A stretch of DNA of 64,000 nucleotides from Vibrio amylolyticus (GCF_023145695.1 NZ_JAJHVV010000004.1:62001-126000), one strand, 5' to 3'; counted from the stretch's first letter, positions 1 to 9,260 are shown. Program-made: numbers and translations. Notes: generated from the sequence alone by a model not told the origin.

Positions 1-1
1 T

Positions 2-502
2 GAGAATGACCTTATCAATAAGAATGTCCACTTAGCGATCAATTACTACCCTTTAGATATATCGAAATCGATTATCCAAAAACCAGTGTGCGACATTGAT
101 TTCAAATTCTGCGTCCGTAAAGAGCACCCTTTAACGAAATCTCCGCATACGTTGTCAGAGTTTTCCCATTTCCCTTTAGTGCTCGCTATTCAACCTAGCT
201 TTGCGAATCAAAAGAGTCACGTTGAACGAATATTCGATGAATCAGGGCTTCAAACTCGCGTAAGCTTCCAGTCTGATCAAATTACGTTATGCTATGAAAA
301 ACTAAAGATCAGCGATGGGTTTATGCCTATACATAGTGGCGCAGAGCAAGAGTTACCGGCAGAGCTCCAACTGATTGACATCCCATTTGACGAATTGCCT
401 TTTCGACGTTTTGGTATCTACTACCCAACGCCAAGTAAAGAGGCAAAAATAACCCGTTGGTTAGCTCAAGAAGTCTCATCTCTCCTAAAACGGTTTAACT
501 AA
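2..502 (+). CDS. LysR-family transcriptional regulator, C-terminal part (5' end outside window)
   Basis: The frame is open from the first base of the window, so only the C-terminal effector-binding domain is present and the HTH is missing. The visible part runs from a strand resembling the first lobe of a LysR periplasmic-binding-like fold (VHLAINYYP), through FCVRKEHPLT, a typical 'gets presented as X-HPL' segment of LysR proteins, to RWLAQEVSSLLKRF at the end. A GTG at 86 could be read as a start but lies inside the domain, so I do not treat it as one. The stop is 3 bp from the stop of the convergent glsA. The target genes and ligand cannot be told from this fragment. Confidence 0.75.
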   Translation, partial: ENDLINKNVHLAINYYPLDISKSIIQKPVCDIDFKFCVRKEHPLTKSPHTLSEFSHFPLVLAIQPSFANQKSHVERIFDESGLQTRVSFQSDQITLCYEKLKISDGFMPIHSGAEQELPAELQLIDIPFDELPFRRFGIYYPTPSKEAKITRWLAQEVSSLLKRFN

Positions 503-505
503 GAT

Positions 506-1426
506 CTAAAAGATAGAGCGACCAATTCGCTCAGATAATAGCTCAAGCGCCTGAGTACCAGCCAATGAGTTTCCAGATGCATCAAGCTCTGGAGACCAAA
601 CCGCAATACTCATTTCATTAGGCACAATGGCCACAATTCCGCCGCCAACACCCGACTTCCCAGGCATACCAACGCGATAAGCAAACTCTCCCGCCCCGTC
701 ATACAGCCCACACGTTGCCAACAGTGCATTCAACTGCTTGGTTTGTGTCGGAGTAATGATCTGTTTACCAGTCTGTACAGATGTCCCTTTATTGGCTAAG
801 TAACTGAATGTCTTAGCGAGATCCACACAACTCATTTTGAGCGCGCAAGCATGAAAATAATTATTCAAAACAGGGATAACGTCATTTTCAAAATTACCAA
901 ATGAACGCATAAGATAAGCAATCGCTGCGTTTCTATCACTGTGCATCATCTCAGAGGCTGCTACGACCTTGTCGTAAACAATATGAGTATCACCAGAGAG
1001 CTGACGGACAAAATCCAACAAGCGCTGCCTAGGAGCTGATAGGCGACTTTGAAGAAGATCTGCAACTACAATCGCACCCGCATTAATAAACGGATTACGT
1101 GGAATACCCTGCTCCATCTCTAACTGAATCATTGAATTGAAGGCTTGCCCCGAAGGCTCTTTACCTACACGTTGCCAAATCTCTTCGGGTTGATACAAAG
1201 ACATCGCCAAAGTAAGGCTGAGCGCTTTAGAGATAGATTGAATCGAGAACGCATCATCGGCATCCCCAGCTTTAATCACTTCACCTTGGTTGGTGTACAC
1301 CGCAATCGCTAATTTATCATTGGCAATTTTAGCTAGCGCTGGGATGTAATTTGCAACTTTACCTTGACCAATTAACGGTCGAACTTCTTGTAAAATATCA
1401 TCTAAAATTAACTGTGTTGGTTTCAT
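506..1426 (-). CDS. glsA: Glutaminase A
   Basis: Hydrolyses L-glutamine to glutamate and ammonia in the cytoplasm. The 306-residue length is normal for bacterial serine-dependent, beta-lactamase-like glutaminases. The catalytic Ser-x-x-Lys is visible as SISK (Ser64, Lys67) in the context [12 protein letters not shown]. Other family signatures are NPFINAGAI near residue 116, YNGGVG-like [14 protein letters not shown] near 255, and the conserved LANKGT segment. The ATG is preceded by a GAG-rich stretch. It converges on the partial LysR gene and is followed upstream by trmB on the same strand, separated by a terminator, so it is probably its own transcription unit. Confidence 0.95.
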   Translation of the reverse strand: MKPTQLILDDILQEVRPLIGQGKVANYIPALAKIANDKLAIAVYTNQGEVIKAGDADDAFSIQSISKALSLTLAMSLYQPEEIWQRVGKEPSGQAFNSMIQLEMEQGIPRNPFINAGAIVVADLLQSRLSAPRQRLLDFVRQLSGDTHIVYDKVVAASEMMHSDRNAAIAYLMRSFGNFENDVIPVLNNYFHACALKMSCVDLAKTFSYLANKGTSVQTGKQIITPTQTKQLNALLATCGLYDGAGEFAYRVGMPGKSGVGGGIVAIVPNEMSIAVWSPELDASGNSLAGTQALELLSERIGRSIF

Positions 1427-1467
1427 TTAGCTCTCACTCGAACCGTTAAAGGCAACTCTCAAAGGGC

Positions 1468-1496
1468 AAAAAAGCCAACATTACATGCTGGCTTTT
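1468..1496 (-). terminator. Rho-independent terminator after trmB
   Basis: Read on the minus strand, AAAAGCCAGCAT and its near-complement ATGTTGGCTTTTTT form a stem followed by a T run. It lies just after the trmB stop and before glsA, so it separates these two co-oriented genes. Confidence 0.8.
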
Positions 1497-1521
1497 CTCA
1501 GTACTTAATCAAAATGAAAGA

Positions 1522-2241
1522 TTAAGCGGTACGACGATATTTAATATCCCAAACACCATGACCTAAACGATGACCACGTGCTTCAAACTTAGTAAGAGGA
1601 CGCTCATCTGGACGAGGGATATAATCACCATCAGTGGCAATATTAGTGAAACCTGGTGCTACTTTCATCACATCAATCATGTGCTCTGCGTAGTTTTCCC
1701 AATCAGTTGCCATGTGGAAAATACCGGTTTCAAGTTGAAGCTTGCCACGTACCATTTCCGCAAATTCCGCTTTAACAATACGACGCTTGTGGTGACGAGC
1801 TTTGTGCCAAGGGTCTGGGAAGAAAAGCTGTAGCGTATGCAGGCTATCGTTTGGAATCATGTGTTCGAATACTTCAACCGCATCATGACACATAACGCGT
1901 AAGTTAGTCACACCGACATCACGAGCCGTTCCTAAACATGCACCAACACCAGGGCTGTGTACTTCAATACCTAAGAAATTTTTCTCAGGGGCATTCTTTG
2001 CCATCTCAACCAATGAAGCACCCATACCGAAACCAATCTCTAGTACAACAGGGTTGTCATTGCCAAACACTTCACTCCAGTTAAGTAGCTCAGGGTTGTA
2101 ATCGATGCCCATTGTTGGCCAGCATTCGTTCATCGCATTTTCTTGGCCTTTTGTTAAGCGGCCTTCGCGACGAACAAAACTACGGATCTTACGAACCAGT
2201 TTGCCGTCTTCAGTATATTCGTTGGTGGTCACTTCACTCAT
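1522..2241 (-). CDS. trmB: tRNA (guanine-N7-)-methyltransferase
   Basis: Makes 7-methylguanosine at position 46 of the variable loop of tRNAs using S-adenosylmethionine. The class I methyltransferase SAM loop is [12 protein letters not shown], followed by the family motif [13 protein letters not shown] and the tRNA-binding signature [16 protein letters not shown] start the protein at MSEVTTNEY (239 aa) because homologues begin this way; a longer frame with six extra residues (MCRQRP) exists but is unsupported. It is divergent from mutY, with a 165-bp gap; the trmB/mutY/yggX/mltC neighbourhood is conserved in gammaproteobacteria. Confidence 0.95.
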   Translation of the reverse strand: MSEVTTNEYTEDGKLVRKIRSFVRREGRLTKGQENAMNECWPTMGIDYNPELLNWSEVFGNDNPVVLEIGFGMGASLVEMAKNAPEKNFLGIEVHSPGVGACLGTARDVGVTNLRVMCHDAVEVFEHMIPNDSLHTLQLFFPDPWHKARHHKRRIVKAEFAEMVRGKLQLETGIFHMATDWENYAEHMIDVMKVAPGFTNIATDGDYIPRPDERPLTKFEARGHRLGHGVWDIKYRRTA

Positions 2242-2406
2242 TGGTCTTTGCCTGCACATTGATTAATCAAAGCGGGGATTATCCAAAGAATCGCCTCGGG
2301 TGCAAGTCTTTCTACAGATAAATTCCCACACAATTTGTCGGTTTTACATCCAACCGTAATTGTGGTGCAATTTTAGACCTAATAAAAGAAAAACATCGAG
2401 TATGTC

Positions 2407-3468
2407 GTGACACCTTTCGCAAACGCCATTTTAGAATGGTATGACGCCTACGGGCGAAAAAGTTTACCGTGGCAACAAAACAAAACTGCCTACAGTGTTT
2501 GGCTCTCTGAAATCATGTTGCAGCAGACGCAAGTTACTACGGTTATCCCGTACTATGAACGCTTCCTAGAGCGCTTCCCAACGGTTGTCGACTTAGCCAA
2601 CGCGAATCAAGATGAAGTACTTCACCTTTGGACGGGGCTTGGTTACTACGCCAGAGCGAGAAACCTCCACAAAGCCGCGAAAATTGTCGCGACTGAATAC
2701 AAAGGTGAATTTCCACTTCAGATTGAGCAAATGAATGCCCTACCTGGCATTGGGCGTTCAACTGCAGCCGCTATTTTGTCGTCCGTTTACAAGCAGCCTC
2801 ACGCCATCTTGGACGGCAATGTAAAAAGAACCTTGGCGCGCAGCTTTGCCGTTGATGGATGGCCGGGGCAAAAGAAAGTAGAAAACAAGCTCTGGGAAAT
2901 CGCTGAAGCGCATACGCCCAATAGTGACGTCGATAAATATAATCAAGCAATGATGGATATGGGGGCAATGGTCTGCACACGAAGCAAACCAAAGTGCTCA
3001 CTCTGCCCTATCGAGACTCTGTGTGTTGCAAATAAACAAAATAACCCCCTTGATTACCCGGGTAAAAAACCGAAAAAAGAAAAACCAGTGAAAGAGGCTT
3101 GGTTTGTTATTCTGCATAACGATAATCAAGTTTGGTTAGAGCAGAGGCCTCAATCTGGTATTTGGGGCGGGCTATACTGCTTTCCAGAACACGCTAATGA
3201 GAACATTGAACAGACACTGGATAAGCGCGCTATTCAAACTAAACATATTACGAGTCAGCAGACGTTAATCTCATTTCGCCATACATTTAGCCATTATCAC
3301 CTCGATATCACACCAATATTGATTGAGTTGTCAAAACAACCTGATTTGATAATGGAAGAGGCTAAAGGTCTTTGGTATAACTTATCTCAACCAGATGAAG
3401 TCGGTTTAGCCGCACCAGTAAAACAATTACTGGAAAGCCTACCTTTCGAACTTCAATCATCAATTTAA
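2407..3468 (+). CDS. mutY: Adenine DNA glycosylase
   Basis: Removes adenine mispaired with 8-oxoguanine in base-excision repair. Visible elements are the catalytic Glu in [12 protein letters not shown] (Glu35), the helix-hairpin-helix with catalytic Asp around [12 protein letters not shown] and [11 protein letters not shown], and the four iron-sulfur Cys in [17 protein letters not shown]. The C-terminal half (from about residue 230) is the NUDIX-like 8-oxoG recognition domain ([19 protein letters not shown]). The start is GTG; a nearby ATG at 2402 is out of frame. The 353-residue length is typical. It is followed 12 bp later by yggX, so the two are probably co-transcribed. Confidence 0.96.
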   Translation: MTPFANAILEWYDAYGRKSLPWQQNKTAYSVWLSEIMLQQTQVTTVIPYYERFLERFPTVVDLANANQDEVLHLWTGLGYYARARNLHKAAKIVATEYKGEFPLQIEQMNALPGIGRSTAAAILSSVYKQPHAILDGNVKRTLARSFAVDGWPGQKKVENKLWEIAEAHTPNSDVDKYNQAMMDMGAMVCTRSKPKCSLCPIETLCVANKQNNPLDYPGKKPKKEKPVKEAWFVILHNDNQVWLEQRPQSGIWGGLYCFPEHANENIEQTLDKRAIQTKHITSQQTLISFRHTFSHYHLDITPILIELSKQPDLIMEEAKGLWYNLSQPDEVGLAAPVKQLLESLPFELQSSI

Positions 3469-3480
3469 TAAGGAATCACT

Positions 3481-3753
3481 ATGAGCCGTACAGTATTTTG
3501 TGCTCGTTTAAATAAAGACGCTGAAGGGTTGGATTTTCAACTTTACCCGGGCGAACTGGGTAAACGTATCTTTGACAGTATTTCAAAAGAGGCGTGGGCA
3601 CAGTGGCAGAGTAAGCAAACGATGCTCATCAACGAAAAGAAACTCAACATGATGGATCCTGAGCACCGTAAACTTCTGGAAACTGAAATGGTTGCCTTTC
3701 TATTTGAAGGTAAAGAAGTTCACATTGAAGGCTACACACCACCAAGCCAGTAA
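3481..3753 (+). CDS. yggX: Probable Fe(2+)-trafficking protein
   Basis: A 90-residue cytoplasmic protein thought to protect or repair iron-sulfur clusters under oxidative stress. The whole family pattern is present: [19 protein letters not shown] with the conserved Cys7, [18 protein letters not shown], and the C-terminal [17 protein letters not shown]. The AAGGA ribosome-binding site lies within the gap after mutY. Pairing with mutY, whose product carries a [4Fe-4S] cluster, is a conserved arrangement. Confidence 0.95.
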   Translation: MSRTVFCARLNKDAEGLDFQLYPGELGKRIFDSISKEAWAQWQSKQTMLINEKKLNMMDPEHRKLLETEMVAFLFEGKEVHIEGYTPPSQ

Positions 3754-3779
3754 CCGGATATAGAGTGCGTTACTCGCCT

Positions 3780-3810
3780 AAAGAGCATCAAATTCATCGG
3801 TGCTCTTTAT
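3780..3810 (+). terminator. Hairpin after yggX, probable terminator
   Basis: AAAGAGCA and TGCTCTTT form an 8-bp stem around a loop of about 13 bases, with only a short T run. It sits 26 bp after the yggX stop and before mltC, so it may end or attenuate the mutY-yggX transcript. Confidence 0.55.
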
Positions 3811-3859
3811 AACCTTCAGACACCAATTTTTTAGGGATTGATACCAATCTAGGGAATCT

Positions 3860-5011
3860 ATGAAAAAGTTAGCCTACTTTTTTACAGCAGCGCTTGTGAG
3901 TGCAACAACATTAACCGGCTGTAGCCGAGAGTTTATAGAAAATATCTACTCCGTTAACTACGAGCCAACCAATCGATTTGCTACCAACCTCGCTGAACTT
4001 CCCGGTCAATTTGAGAAAGATCTAGGTGCACTTGATGCACTGATCAGCAGTTTTAGCGGCAACATAGAAAAACGCTGGGGTAGTCGCGAGATTAAAGTAG
4101 CCGGTAAAAGTAACTACGTAAAATACATAGACAATTACCTAAGTCGGTCTGAAGTGAACTTTGACAAAGGCACCATTATCGTCGAAACCGTCTCTCCTAC
4201 CGACCCTAAAAAGCACTTAAAAAGCGCCATTGTCACCACCCTATTGACGCCTGATGATCCGGCAAATGTCGACCTATTTTCTTCCAAGAGCATTAAGCTT
4301 GAAGGCCGCCCATTTCTCTATGAGCAAGTTGTTGACCAAGATAAAAAACCGATTCAATGGTCGTGGAGAGCAAACCAATTTGCCGACTACCTGATCGCTA
4401 ACCATTTGAAAACAAAAGATGTAGACTTTAAAAAAGCCTATTATGTCGAGATTCCTATGGTTGAAGATCAAGTCGAGATCCGAAGCTATCAATACGCTAG
4501 CATTGTTCGTCAAGCCTCGCAAAAATACGATATACCAGAAGATCTTATCTACGCCATCATCAAGACAGAAAGTAGTTTTAACCCTTATGCGGTAAGCTGG
4601 GCAAATGCCTATGGCCTGATGCAAGTTGTACCTAAAACAGCAGGTCGTGATGTATTCAAACTAGTAAAAAAGAAACCGGGTGAACCCTCGCCTGAATACT
4701 TATTTGATCCCGCAAAGAACATCGATACGGGTACGGCGTATTTCTACATCTTAAAAAATCGCTACCTAAAAGATATTAACCATCCACTCTCTCTCGAATA
4801 CAGTATGATCTCAGCCTATAACGGCGGTGCTGGCGGTGTATTGAACACGTTTAATCGAAATGACCGTAAGAGAGCAATGCGCGATCTCAACTCACTACAG
4901 CCGAATCAAGTTTATTGGGCACTAACCAATAAACACTCAAATGCGGAAGCGCGCCGTTATCTAGAAAAAGTTACAAATTACAAGAAAGAATTTAACGCAG
5001 GCAAAACCTAA
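3860..5011 (+). CDS. mltC: Membrane-bound lytic murein transglycosylase C
   Basis: Cleaves the MurNAc-GlcNAc bond of peptidoglycan with formation of 1,6-anhydro-MurNAc. The N-terminus is a lipoprotein signal with lipobox LTGC (Cys21), placing the enzyme at the inner face of the outer membrane. Residues 30-190 are the MltC N-terminal domain. The SLT catalytic domain starts near residue 215, with the catalytic Glu in IIKTESSFNPYAVS, then AYGLMQVVPKTAGRD, and AYNGGAGG. The length of 383 residues suits the family. It sits directly upstream of the tRNA cluster. Confidence 0.95.
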   Translation: MKKLAYFFTAALVSATTLTGCSREFIENIYSVNYEPTNRFATNLAELPGQFEKDLGALDALISSFSGNIEKRWGSREIKVAGKSNYVKYIDNYLSRSEVNFDKGTIIVETVSPTDPKKHLKSAIVTTLLTPDDPANVDLFSSKSIKLEGRPFLYEQVVDQDKKPIQWSWRANQFADYLIANHLKTKDVDFKKAYYVEIPMVEDQVEIRSYQYASIVRQASQKYDIPEDLIYAIIKTESSFNPYAVSWANAYGLMQVVPKTAGRDVFKLVKKKPGEPSPEYLFDPAKNIDTGTAYFYILKNRYLKDINHPLSLEYSMISAYNGGAGGVLNTFNRNDRKRAMRDLNSLQPNQVYWALTNKHSNAEARRYLEKVTNYKKEFNAGKT

Positions 5012-5074
5012 GCGACACATCTGGCTAAATAAGCGGCAGTTAATCACTTTTTTTGCATTTTTTAAAAAAAGCGG

Positions 5075-5103
5075 TTGACGAAGTGGAAGAAAATCCGTTT
5101 AAT
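5075..5103 (+). promoter_or_regulatory. Sigma-70 promoter of the first tRNA cluster
   Basis: A -35 box TTGACG (5075-5080) is followed after exactly 17 bases by a -10 box TTTAAT (5098-5103). A GC-rich discriminator (AGCGCTCCG) follows, typical of stable-RNA promoters under stringent control. The first tRNA begins at 5115. The second cluster has the same architecture. Confidence 0.85.
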
Positions 5104-5114
5104 AGCGCTCCGTT

Positions 5115-5190
5115 GCCCGGATAGCTCAGTCGGTAGAGCAGAGGATTGAAAATCCTCGTGTCGGTGGTTCGATTCCGCCTCCGGGCACCA
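5115..5190 (+). tRNA. tRNA-Phe (GAA)
   Basis: A 76-base cloverleaf with encoded CCA. The acceptor stem is GCCCGGA/TCCGGGC, the D-arm is GCTCAGTCGGTAGAGC, and the anticodon loop TTGAAAA sits on stem AGGAT/ATCCT, giving anticodon GAA. The T-arm contains GGTTCGATTCC. It is identical to the copy at 7699. Confidence 0.97.
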
Positions 5191-5253
5191 CAATTTGATT
5201 TGTTGGTGTCTAAGTAAAATTAAACACGAACAGAAGCATTAAGAATTTAGTGT

Positions 5254-5329
<76 letters not shown>

Positions 5330-5336
5330 TTCTTTT

Positions 5337-5412
5337 GCCTCGATAGCTCAGTCGGTAGAGCAGAGGATTGAAAATCCTCGTGTCGGTGGTTCGATTCCGC
5401 CTCGAGGCACCA
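5337..5412 (+). tRNA. tRNA-Phe (GAA), variant acceptor stem
   Basis: Identical to the other tRNA-Phe genes except in the acceptor stem, which is GCCTCGA/TCGAGGC instead of GCCCGGA/TCCGGGC. Both sides have changed together at two positions, so pairing is kept. Anticodon GAA and CCA end are intact. It starts only 7 bases after the preceding tRNA-Thr, so it must be processed from a shared transcript. Confidence 0.96.
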
Positions 5413-5444
5413 TTATTTGGTGCTTAACAAATAATGGTCTTTTT
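5409..5444 (+). terminator. Hairpin with T run overlapping the tRNA-Phe' CCA end
   Basis: ACCATTATTTG (5409-5419) and CAAATAATGGT (5428-5438) are perfect 11-bp complements around an 8-base loop, followed by CTTTTT. The 5' arm begins with the ACCA of the tRNA. It looks like an intrinsic terminator or attenuator between tRNA-Phe' and tRNA-Asn, although the stem is AT-rich. It could alternatively be a 3'-processing signal. Confidence 0.55.
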
Positions 5445-5468
5445 AGACCTGATGTTGACACAGATAAT

Positions 5469-5544
5469 TCCCCTTTAGTTCAGTTGGTAGAACGGCGGAC
5501 TGTTAATCCGTATGTCGCAAGTTCAAGTCTTGCAAGGGGAGCCA
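5469..5544 (+). tRNA. tRNA-Asn (GTT)
   Basis: A 76-base cloverleaf: acceptor TCCCCTT/AAGGGGA, discriminator G, encoded CCA. The anticodon loop CTGTTAA gives GTT. The T-stem is GCAAG/CTTGC. It is identical to the copy at 8173 and differs from the paralogue at 7952. Confidence 0.97.
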
Positions 5545-5552
5545 CTTTAAAG

Positions 5553-5582
5553 AAGGCCTCATCATTTGATGAGGCCTTTTTG
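5553..5582 (+). terminator. Terminator of the first tRNA cluster
   Basis: AAGGCCTCATC and GATGAGGCCTT pair around ATTT and run into TTTT. The second cluster ends in a closely similar hairpin at 8257-8287, which supports duplication of the region. Confidence 0.9.
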
Positions 5583-5853
5583 CATTTCAGTACATTAAAA
5601 ACCTCGAGCCTTTCTCAGTTTCACTCTAAACATCAACCATACTCAAACTGATATTTAACCCAATTAAGATATGAGCCGTTTGATAACAACACTTTAGTTC
5701 GAAACTTTTTTTGCGTTAGAAATTTAATCTCTATCATATTTTAGTGCTAAGCACATACTCGTGTCAGAATTTCTACACTATGATTAATTTTACATATCAT
5801 TCCGATATGAACATTACCTAATAAAAACCACTACCTCAGTGGGGACAGAGCAA
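5583..5853. other. Intergenic region upstream of the chemoreceptor gene
   Basis: There is no gene in this stretch. It is AT-rich and should carry the promoter of the chemoreceptor gene, but I cannot point to a convincing -35/-10 or sigma-28 pair. Two small symmetries are visible: GTGCTAAGCAC at 5744-5754, and a 5-bp hairpin CCACT/AGTGG (5828-5842) whose 3' arm runs into the GGGGACAG ribosome-binding region. Confidence 0.4.
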
Positions 5854-7476
5854 ATGAAATTAAAAACACAAGCTTACATACTTTCCAGTCTTATCCTTAT
5901 TGCCTTGCTTGCGTTAACAATGACGGGCCTTTGGACACTTCGTGTTGCGAGTAATCTCGATAATAAAGCACGCGTGACTGAACTCTTTAAAAGCGCCTAC
6001 AGTGTTTTAACCGAAGTCGAAAAAATGGCGGCAGATGGCACACTCGATGACGACCAAGCAAAGCAGCTTGCAACCCGTCTTTTGCGTAATAATATCTATA
6101 AAGATAATGAGTACGTTTATGTTGCCGACGAGAATCTCATTTTTGTAGCCGCTCCTCACGATCCGGAAATTCATGACACCAGCTTTCACGACTTTAAAGA
6201 TGGTAGCGGGAACAGCGTTGGTCAAATCCTCCTTAACGCACTTGGACGCTCTAACCAACTTGTCGAATACACCTGGACCCAAAAGCAAGCAGATGGGTCT
6301 ATAGAAAGTAAACTCTCTATCGCTCAAAAAACCCCTCGTTGGAATTGGGTTGTTGGTACTGGTATCGGTTTTAACGAGGCAAATGCTCGATTTTGGGCAA
6401 CAGCCCAATGGCAGCTATTCCTTTGCGTTATCATTGCAGGAGCCATCCTCACCATTGTTATTATCTCTATTCGCAAAATCCTTGCCCTACTCGGTGGAGA
6501 GCCTCAAGAAGTAAGCGACGCAGTTCAAGCTGTAGCCGACGGTAATATTCAAATATCTTTTGATAAGTCTGCACCTTCAGGCAGCATCTATCACGCCGTA
6601 CAACAGATGAGCCGCTCACTCGCAGAGCTCGTTACCAACCTCGATAGTTCGATGCATGCACTACGTAACGAATTAAGCCAAGTAGAAGAGCGTGCAGGTA
6701 GCATTGCTTCGTTAACTGACACTCAGCAACAATCAACCGCAATGATTGCAACAGCAATGACTGAGATGGCCTCTTCAGCTAACAATGTGGCCGATTCAGC
6801 TCGTGACACGGCGAGCAATACTGATGAAGCGGATAAGCAGAGTCAGCATACTCAAAATCTAATTCACAACACGGTAGAAAACATTGAAGGCTTAGCGACG
6901 CAGCTTGGTACTGCAAGTCAGGCTGTTGCGGATCTCGATAACGACGTAAACAGTATTGTAAAAGTCTTAGACGTTATCGGTGATATTGCCGAGCAAACTA
7001 ACCTACTTGCGCTTAACGCCGCCATTGAGGCAGCCCGAGCGGGTGAACAAGGTAGAGGCTTTGCTGTGGTTGCTGATGAGGTTCGTAATCTGGCAGGCCG
7101 AACTCAAGAGAGTACCAAAGAGATTCAGCAAATGATCAATAACCTTCAAGAAGGCTCACGTAATGCCATTAATACAATGGAAGTGTGTGCTGAAACGAGC
7201 CAAAGTACCGTTACTGAATCACAGAACGCGTCTGAAGCACTTCAGCAGATCGTAGTTGCATTAGAGTCAATTTCAGCGATGAGCCATCAAATTGCTACTG
7301 CAGCGGCTGAACAGACTCAAGTTGGTGATGACATTTCAAAACGAATCAATATGATCGAAGAGAGTGGAACGCAGCTTAGTGGCGTCGTTACTGAGAGCCA
7401 CAACAGCACTCAAACTCTCACTTCTCTATCTAATGAATTAGAAACTTGGGTTAACAAGTTCACGATTAAGAAGTAA
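5854..7476 (+). CDS. Methyl-accepting chemotaxis protein with a single Cache sensor domain
   Basis: Inner-membrane chemoreceptor that would signal to CheA/CheW. It has TM1 at residues 5-25, a periplasmic sCache-like domain at 30-180 ([20 protein letters not shown] and [13 protein letters not shown] are typical), TM2 near 188-210, a HAMP region, and the MA signalling domain from about 280. The domain contains the conserved hairpin tip [21 protein letters not shown] choose ATG 5854 (540 aa) over GTG 5839 because GGGGACAG lies at the right distance before it. The ligand is unknown; related sCache receptors often bind small organic acids. It stands alone between two tRNA clusters. Confidence 0.92.
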   Translation: MKLKTQAYILSSLILIALLALTMTGLWTLRVASNLDNKARVTELFKSAYSVLTEVEKMAADGTLDDDQAKQLATRLLRNNIYKDNEYVYVADENLIFVAAPHDPEIHDTSFHDFKDGSGNSVGQILLNALGRSNQLVEYTWTQKQADGSIESKLSIAQKTPRWNWVVGTGIGFNEANARFWATAQWQLFLCVIIAGAILTIVIISIRKILALLGGEPQEVSDAVQAVADGNIQISFDKSAPSGSIYHAVQQMSRSLAELVTNLDSSMHALRNELSQVEERAGSIASLTDTQQQSTAMIATAMTEMASSANNVADSARDTASNTDEADKQSQHTQNLIHNTVENIEGLATQLGTASQAVADLDNDVNSIVKVLDVIGDIAEQTNLLALNAAIEAARAGEQGRGFAVVADEVRNLAGRTQESTKEIQQMINNLQEGSRNAINTMEVCAETSQSTVTESQNASEALQQIVVALESISAMSHQIATAAAEQTQVGDDISKRINMIEESGTQLSGVVTESHNSTQTLTSLSNELETWVNKFTIKK

Positions 7477-7493
7477 TTTTCTTATCAGATAGC

Positions 7494-7523
7494 AAAAAGC
7501 ACGCATTCTAGCGTGCTTTTTTT
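7494..7523 (+). terminator. Terminator after the chemoreceptor gene
   Basis: AAAAAGCACGC and GCGTGCTTTTTTT pair around ATTCTA, 18 bp after the stop codon. The T tract is long. Confidence 0.9.
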
Positions 7524-7659
7524 CTCTTTATTTCCACTTGCTTGTTCCCTTATCTCTTGCAGCAATAACCATATACTGTCGTTTAACTGCTCATAATGAA
7601 TAAAAATGCCTCACTGAGTATAGAAAAACACCAAACGATATTTTTTTTGCAATTTAATG

Positions 7660-7688
7660 TTGACCTGAAAAGAGAAAAACCGTTTAAT
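7660..7688 (+). promoter_or_regulatory. Sigma-70 promoter of the second tRNA cluster
   Basis: The boxes are TTGACC (7660-7665), a 17-base spacer, and TTTAAT (7683-7688). The -10 box and spacing match the promoter at 5075-5103, and the first tRNA follows 10 bases later in both clusters. Confidence 0.85.
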
Positions 7689-7698
7689 ACACCTCGTC

Positions 7699-7774
7699 GC
7701 CCGGATAGCTCAGTCGGTAGAGCAGAGGATTGAAAATCCTCGTGTCGGTGGTTCGATTCCGCCTCCGGGCACCA
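7699..7774 (+). tRNA. tRNA-Phe (GAA)
   Basis: Same 76-base sequence as the tRNA at 5115, with acceptor GCCCGGA/TCCGGGC, anticodon GAA and encoded CCA. It opens the second cluster. Confidence 0.97.
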
Positions 7775-7833
7775 CAATTTAAAATTGCTGGTGTCTTGAC
7801 ATCGACAATTGTAAAGTAAGAAGAATATAGTGT

Positions 7834-7909
<76 letters not shown>

Positions 7910-7951
7910 TTCTTTTTATGCCTTCTCTGAATGTTGAGAAGTAAAATCTGT

Positions 7952-8027
7952 TCCCTTTTAGTTCAGTTGGTAGAACGCCGGACTGTTAATCCGTATGTCG
8001 CTGGTTCAAGTCCAGCAAAGGGAGCCA
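7952..8027 (+). tRNA. tRNA-Asn (GTT), variant
   Basis: Anticodon GTT with encoded CCA. It differs from the other two tRNA-Asn genes by compensated changes: acceptor TCCCTTT/AAAGGGA against TCCCCTT/AAGGGGA, and T-stem GCTGG/CCAGC against GCAAG/CTTGC. A G-to-C change also lies between the D- and anticodon stems. All helices stay paired, so it is a functional paralogue and not a decaying copy. Confidence 0.96.
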
Positions 8028-8067
8028 CATTACAACTAACGTGAAAACGGTAGTTAAAAAAATAAGT

Positions 8068-8143
<76 letters not shown>

Positions 8144-8172
8144 CTTCTTTCTTTAAGAAGATAAAAATCTGT

Positions 8173-8248
8173 TCCCCTTTAGTTCAGTTGGTAGAACGGC
8201 GGACTGTTAATCCGTATGTCGCAAGTTCAAGTCTTGCAAGGGGAGCCA
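8173..8248 (+). tRNA. tRNA-Asn (GTT)
   Basis: Identical to the tRNA-Asn at 5469 (acceptor TCCCCTT/AAGGGGA, T-stem GCAAG/CTTGC), with encoded CCA. It is the last gene of the second cluster. Confidence 0.97.
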
Positions 8249-8256
8249 CTTTTTAA

Positions 8257-8287
8257 GAGACCTCATCATTTGATGAGGTCTTTTTTT
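8257..8287 (+). terminator. Terminator of the second tRNA cluster
   Basis: GACCTCATC and GATGAGGTC pair around ATTT and lead into seven Ts. It is nearly the same hairpin as at 5553-5582, with one compensated base pair changed. Confidence 0.92.
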
Positions 8288-8450
8288 ATGCTTGTCATTT
8301 TAATATCTCCTATCTCTCCCCCTAGAAATATTCCTGCTCTATGCTCCCTACGATCTAGGTTTGATTATTCATACGATGTGCTACCAAATCCGAAACAACA
8401 CGCTTGCTCGTCTCCTGGTGCTTCTTCTTCAGAGTCATGATCATCAGGCA

Positions 8451-8480
8451 TAAAAAAACCAGCAACATGTGCTGGCTTTT
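8451..8480 (-). terminator. Terminator after plsC
   Basis: On the minus strand AAAAGCCAGCACATGTTGCTGG is followed by a run of seven Ts. CCAGCA and TGCTGG form the stem. It lies 16 bp after the plsC stop. Confidence 0.85.
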
Positions 8481-8495
8481 CGTTATGTCTAAAAT

Positions 8496-9236
8496 TTAAC
8501 TCTTTGCTGTTTGAGCTTGATTCAAGCTTTCTACTTCTTTATCCAGAGCTTCAAGCTTATCTTTCATCTGCTCACGGCAGTCATTGGCTAACTGACGAAG
8601 GTTCTCTTTACCATAGCCTTCTGTGCTTACAGGTGGCAGCATTTCAACAATGACATGACCATTATCCCAACGGTTTAGCTTAACGCCATCTGTAGAGCTA
8701 CACACGATCGGAATGATAGGGACTTCAGCGCCGATCGCCGCATGGAAAGCACCAGTTTTAAATGGCAGTAGGCCACGGCCTCTTGAACGCGTCCCTTCTG
8801 GGAACATCCAAACCGACACACCACTCTTCTTAATGCTATCTACAACCTGATCAATCGTTCCTTTCGCTTTAGAACGGTTGGCGCGATCAATAAGAATATT
8901 ACCCGTTAGCCAATAAAGCTGACCAAATAGTGGCATCCAAGCTAAGCTTTTCTTACCAACCGTGACTACCTTTGGTGTTACCGCTGAAGAGATGGTGAAT
9001 AGATCCCAACTGTTTTGGTGGTTAGCGATGTAGACATGCTGGCCGCGATCATAAGCGTCTTCAGGGATGCGAAGCTCTAACTTAATACCGAATACTTTTG
9101 ACATGCGGCCAAAGTATCGACCAAATGTGAATACGTGTTTAGGGTTGCGTGGGCTAAATAGACAGTAGCCGCAGCCAAAAACAAACATGACGACCGCAAA
9201 GATCGCCAAAGCCAATACACGTAATAGTGCAATCAT
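8496..9236 (-). CDS. plsC: 1-acyl-sn-glycerol-3-phosphate acyltransferase
   Basis: Transfers an acyl chain to the sn-2 position of lysophosphatidic acid, giving phosphatidic acid for phospholipid synthesis at the inner membrane. The HX4D catalytic motif is NHQNSWD near residue 72, the FPEGTRSRG substrate motif follows near 145, and PIIPIVCSS completes the usual acyltransferase blocks. The N-terminus (ALLRVLALAIFAVVMFVFG) is a membrane anchor. GGAGAACAGAA before the ATG gives a good ribosome-binding site. It is separated from murA by a terminator-like hairpin. Confidence 0.94.
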   Translation of the reverse strand: MIALLRVLALAIFAVVMFVFGCGYCLFSPRNPKHVFTFGRYFGRMSKVFGIKLELRIPEDAYDRGQHVYIANHQNSWDLFTISSAVTPKVVTVGKKSLAWMPLFGQLYWLTGNILIDRANRSKAKGTIDQVVDSIKKSGVSVWMFPEGTRSRGRGLLPFKTGAFHAAIGAEVPIIPIVCSSTDGVKLNRWDNGHVIVEMLPPVSTEGYGKENLRQLANDCREQMKDKLEALDKEVESLNQAQTAKS

Positions 9237-9260
9237 TTCTGTTCTCCAATAGAACCTAAT

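Noticed and set aside
7583..7777. A 64-codon minus-strand frame over tRNA-Phe (MWCPEAESNHRHEDFQSSALPTELSG...)
   Set aside because: This peptide is a translation of the tRNA antisense strand, a known source of false annotations. The tRNA is well formed.
8216..8440. A 74-codon plus-strand frame starting inside tRNA-Asn
   Set aside because: It begins in the tRNA, passes through the terminator, has no ribosome-binding site and shows no domain.
8365..8451. A 28-codon acidic minus-strand frame (MPDDHDSEEEAPGDEQ...)
   Set aside because: Its ATG directly follows the T run of the plsC terminator and no ribosome-binding site is present, so it is probably accidental.
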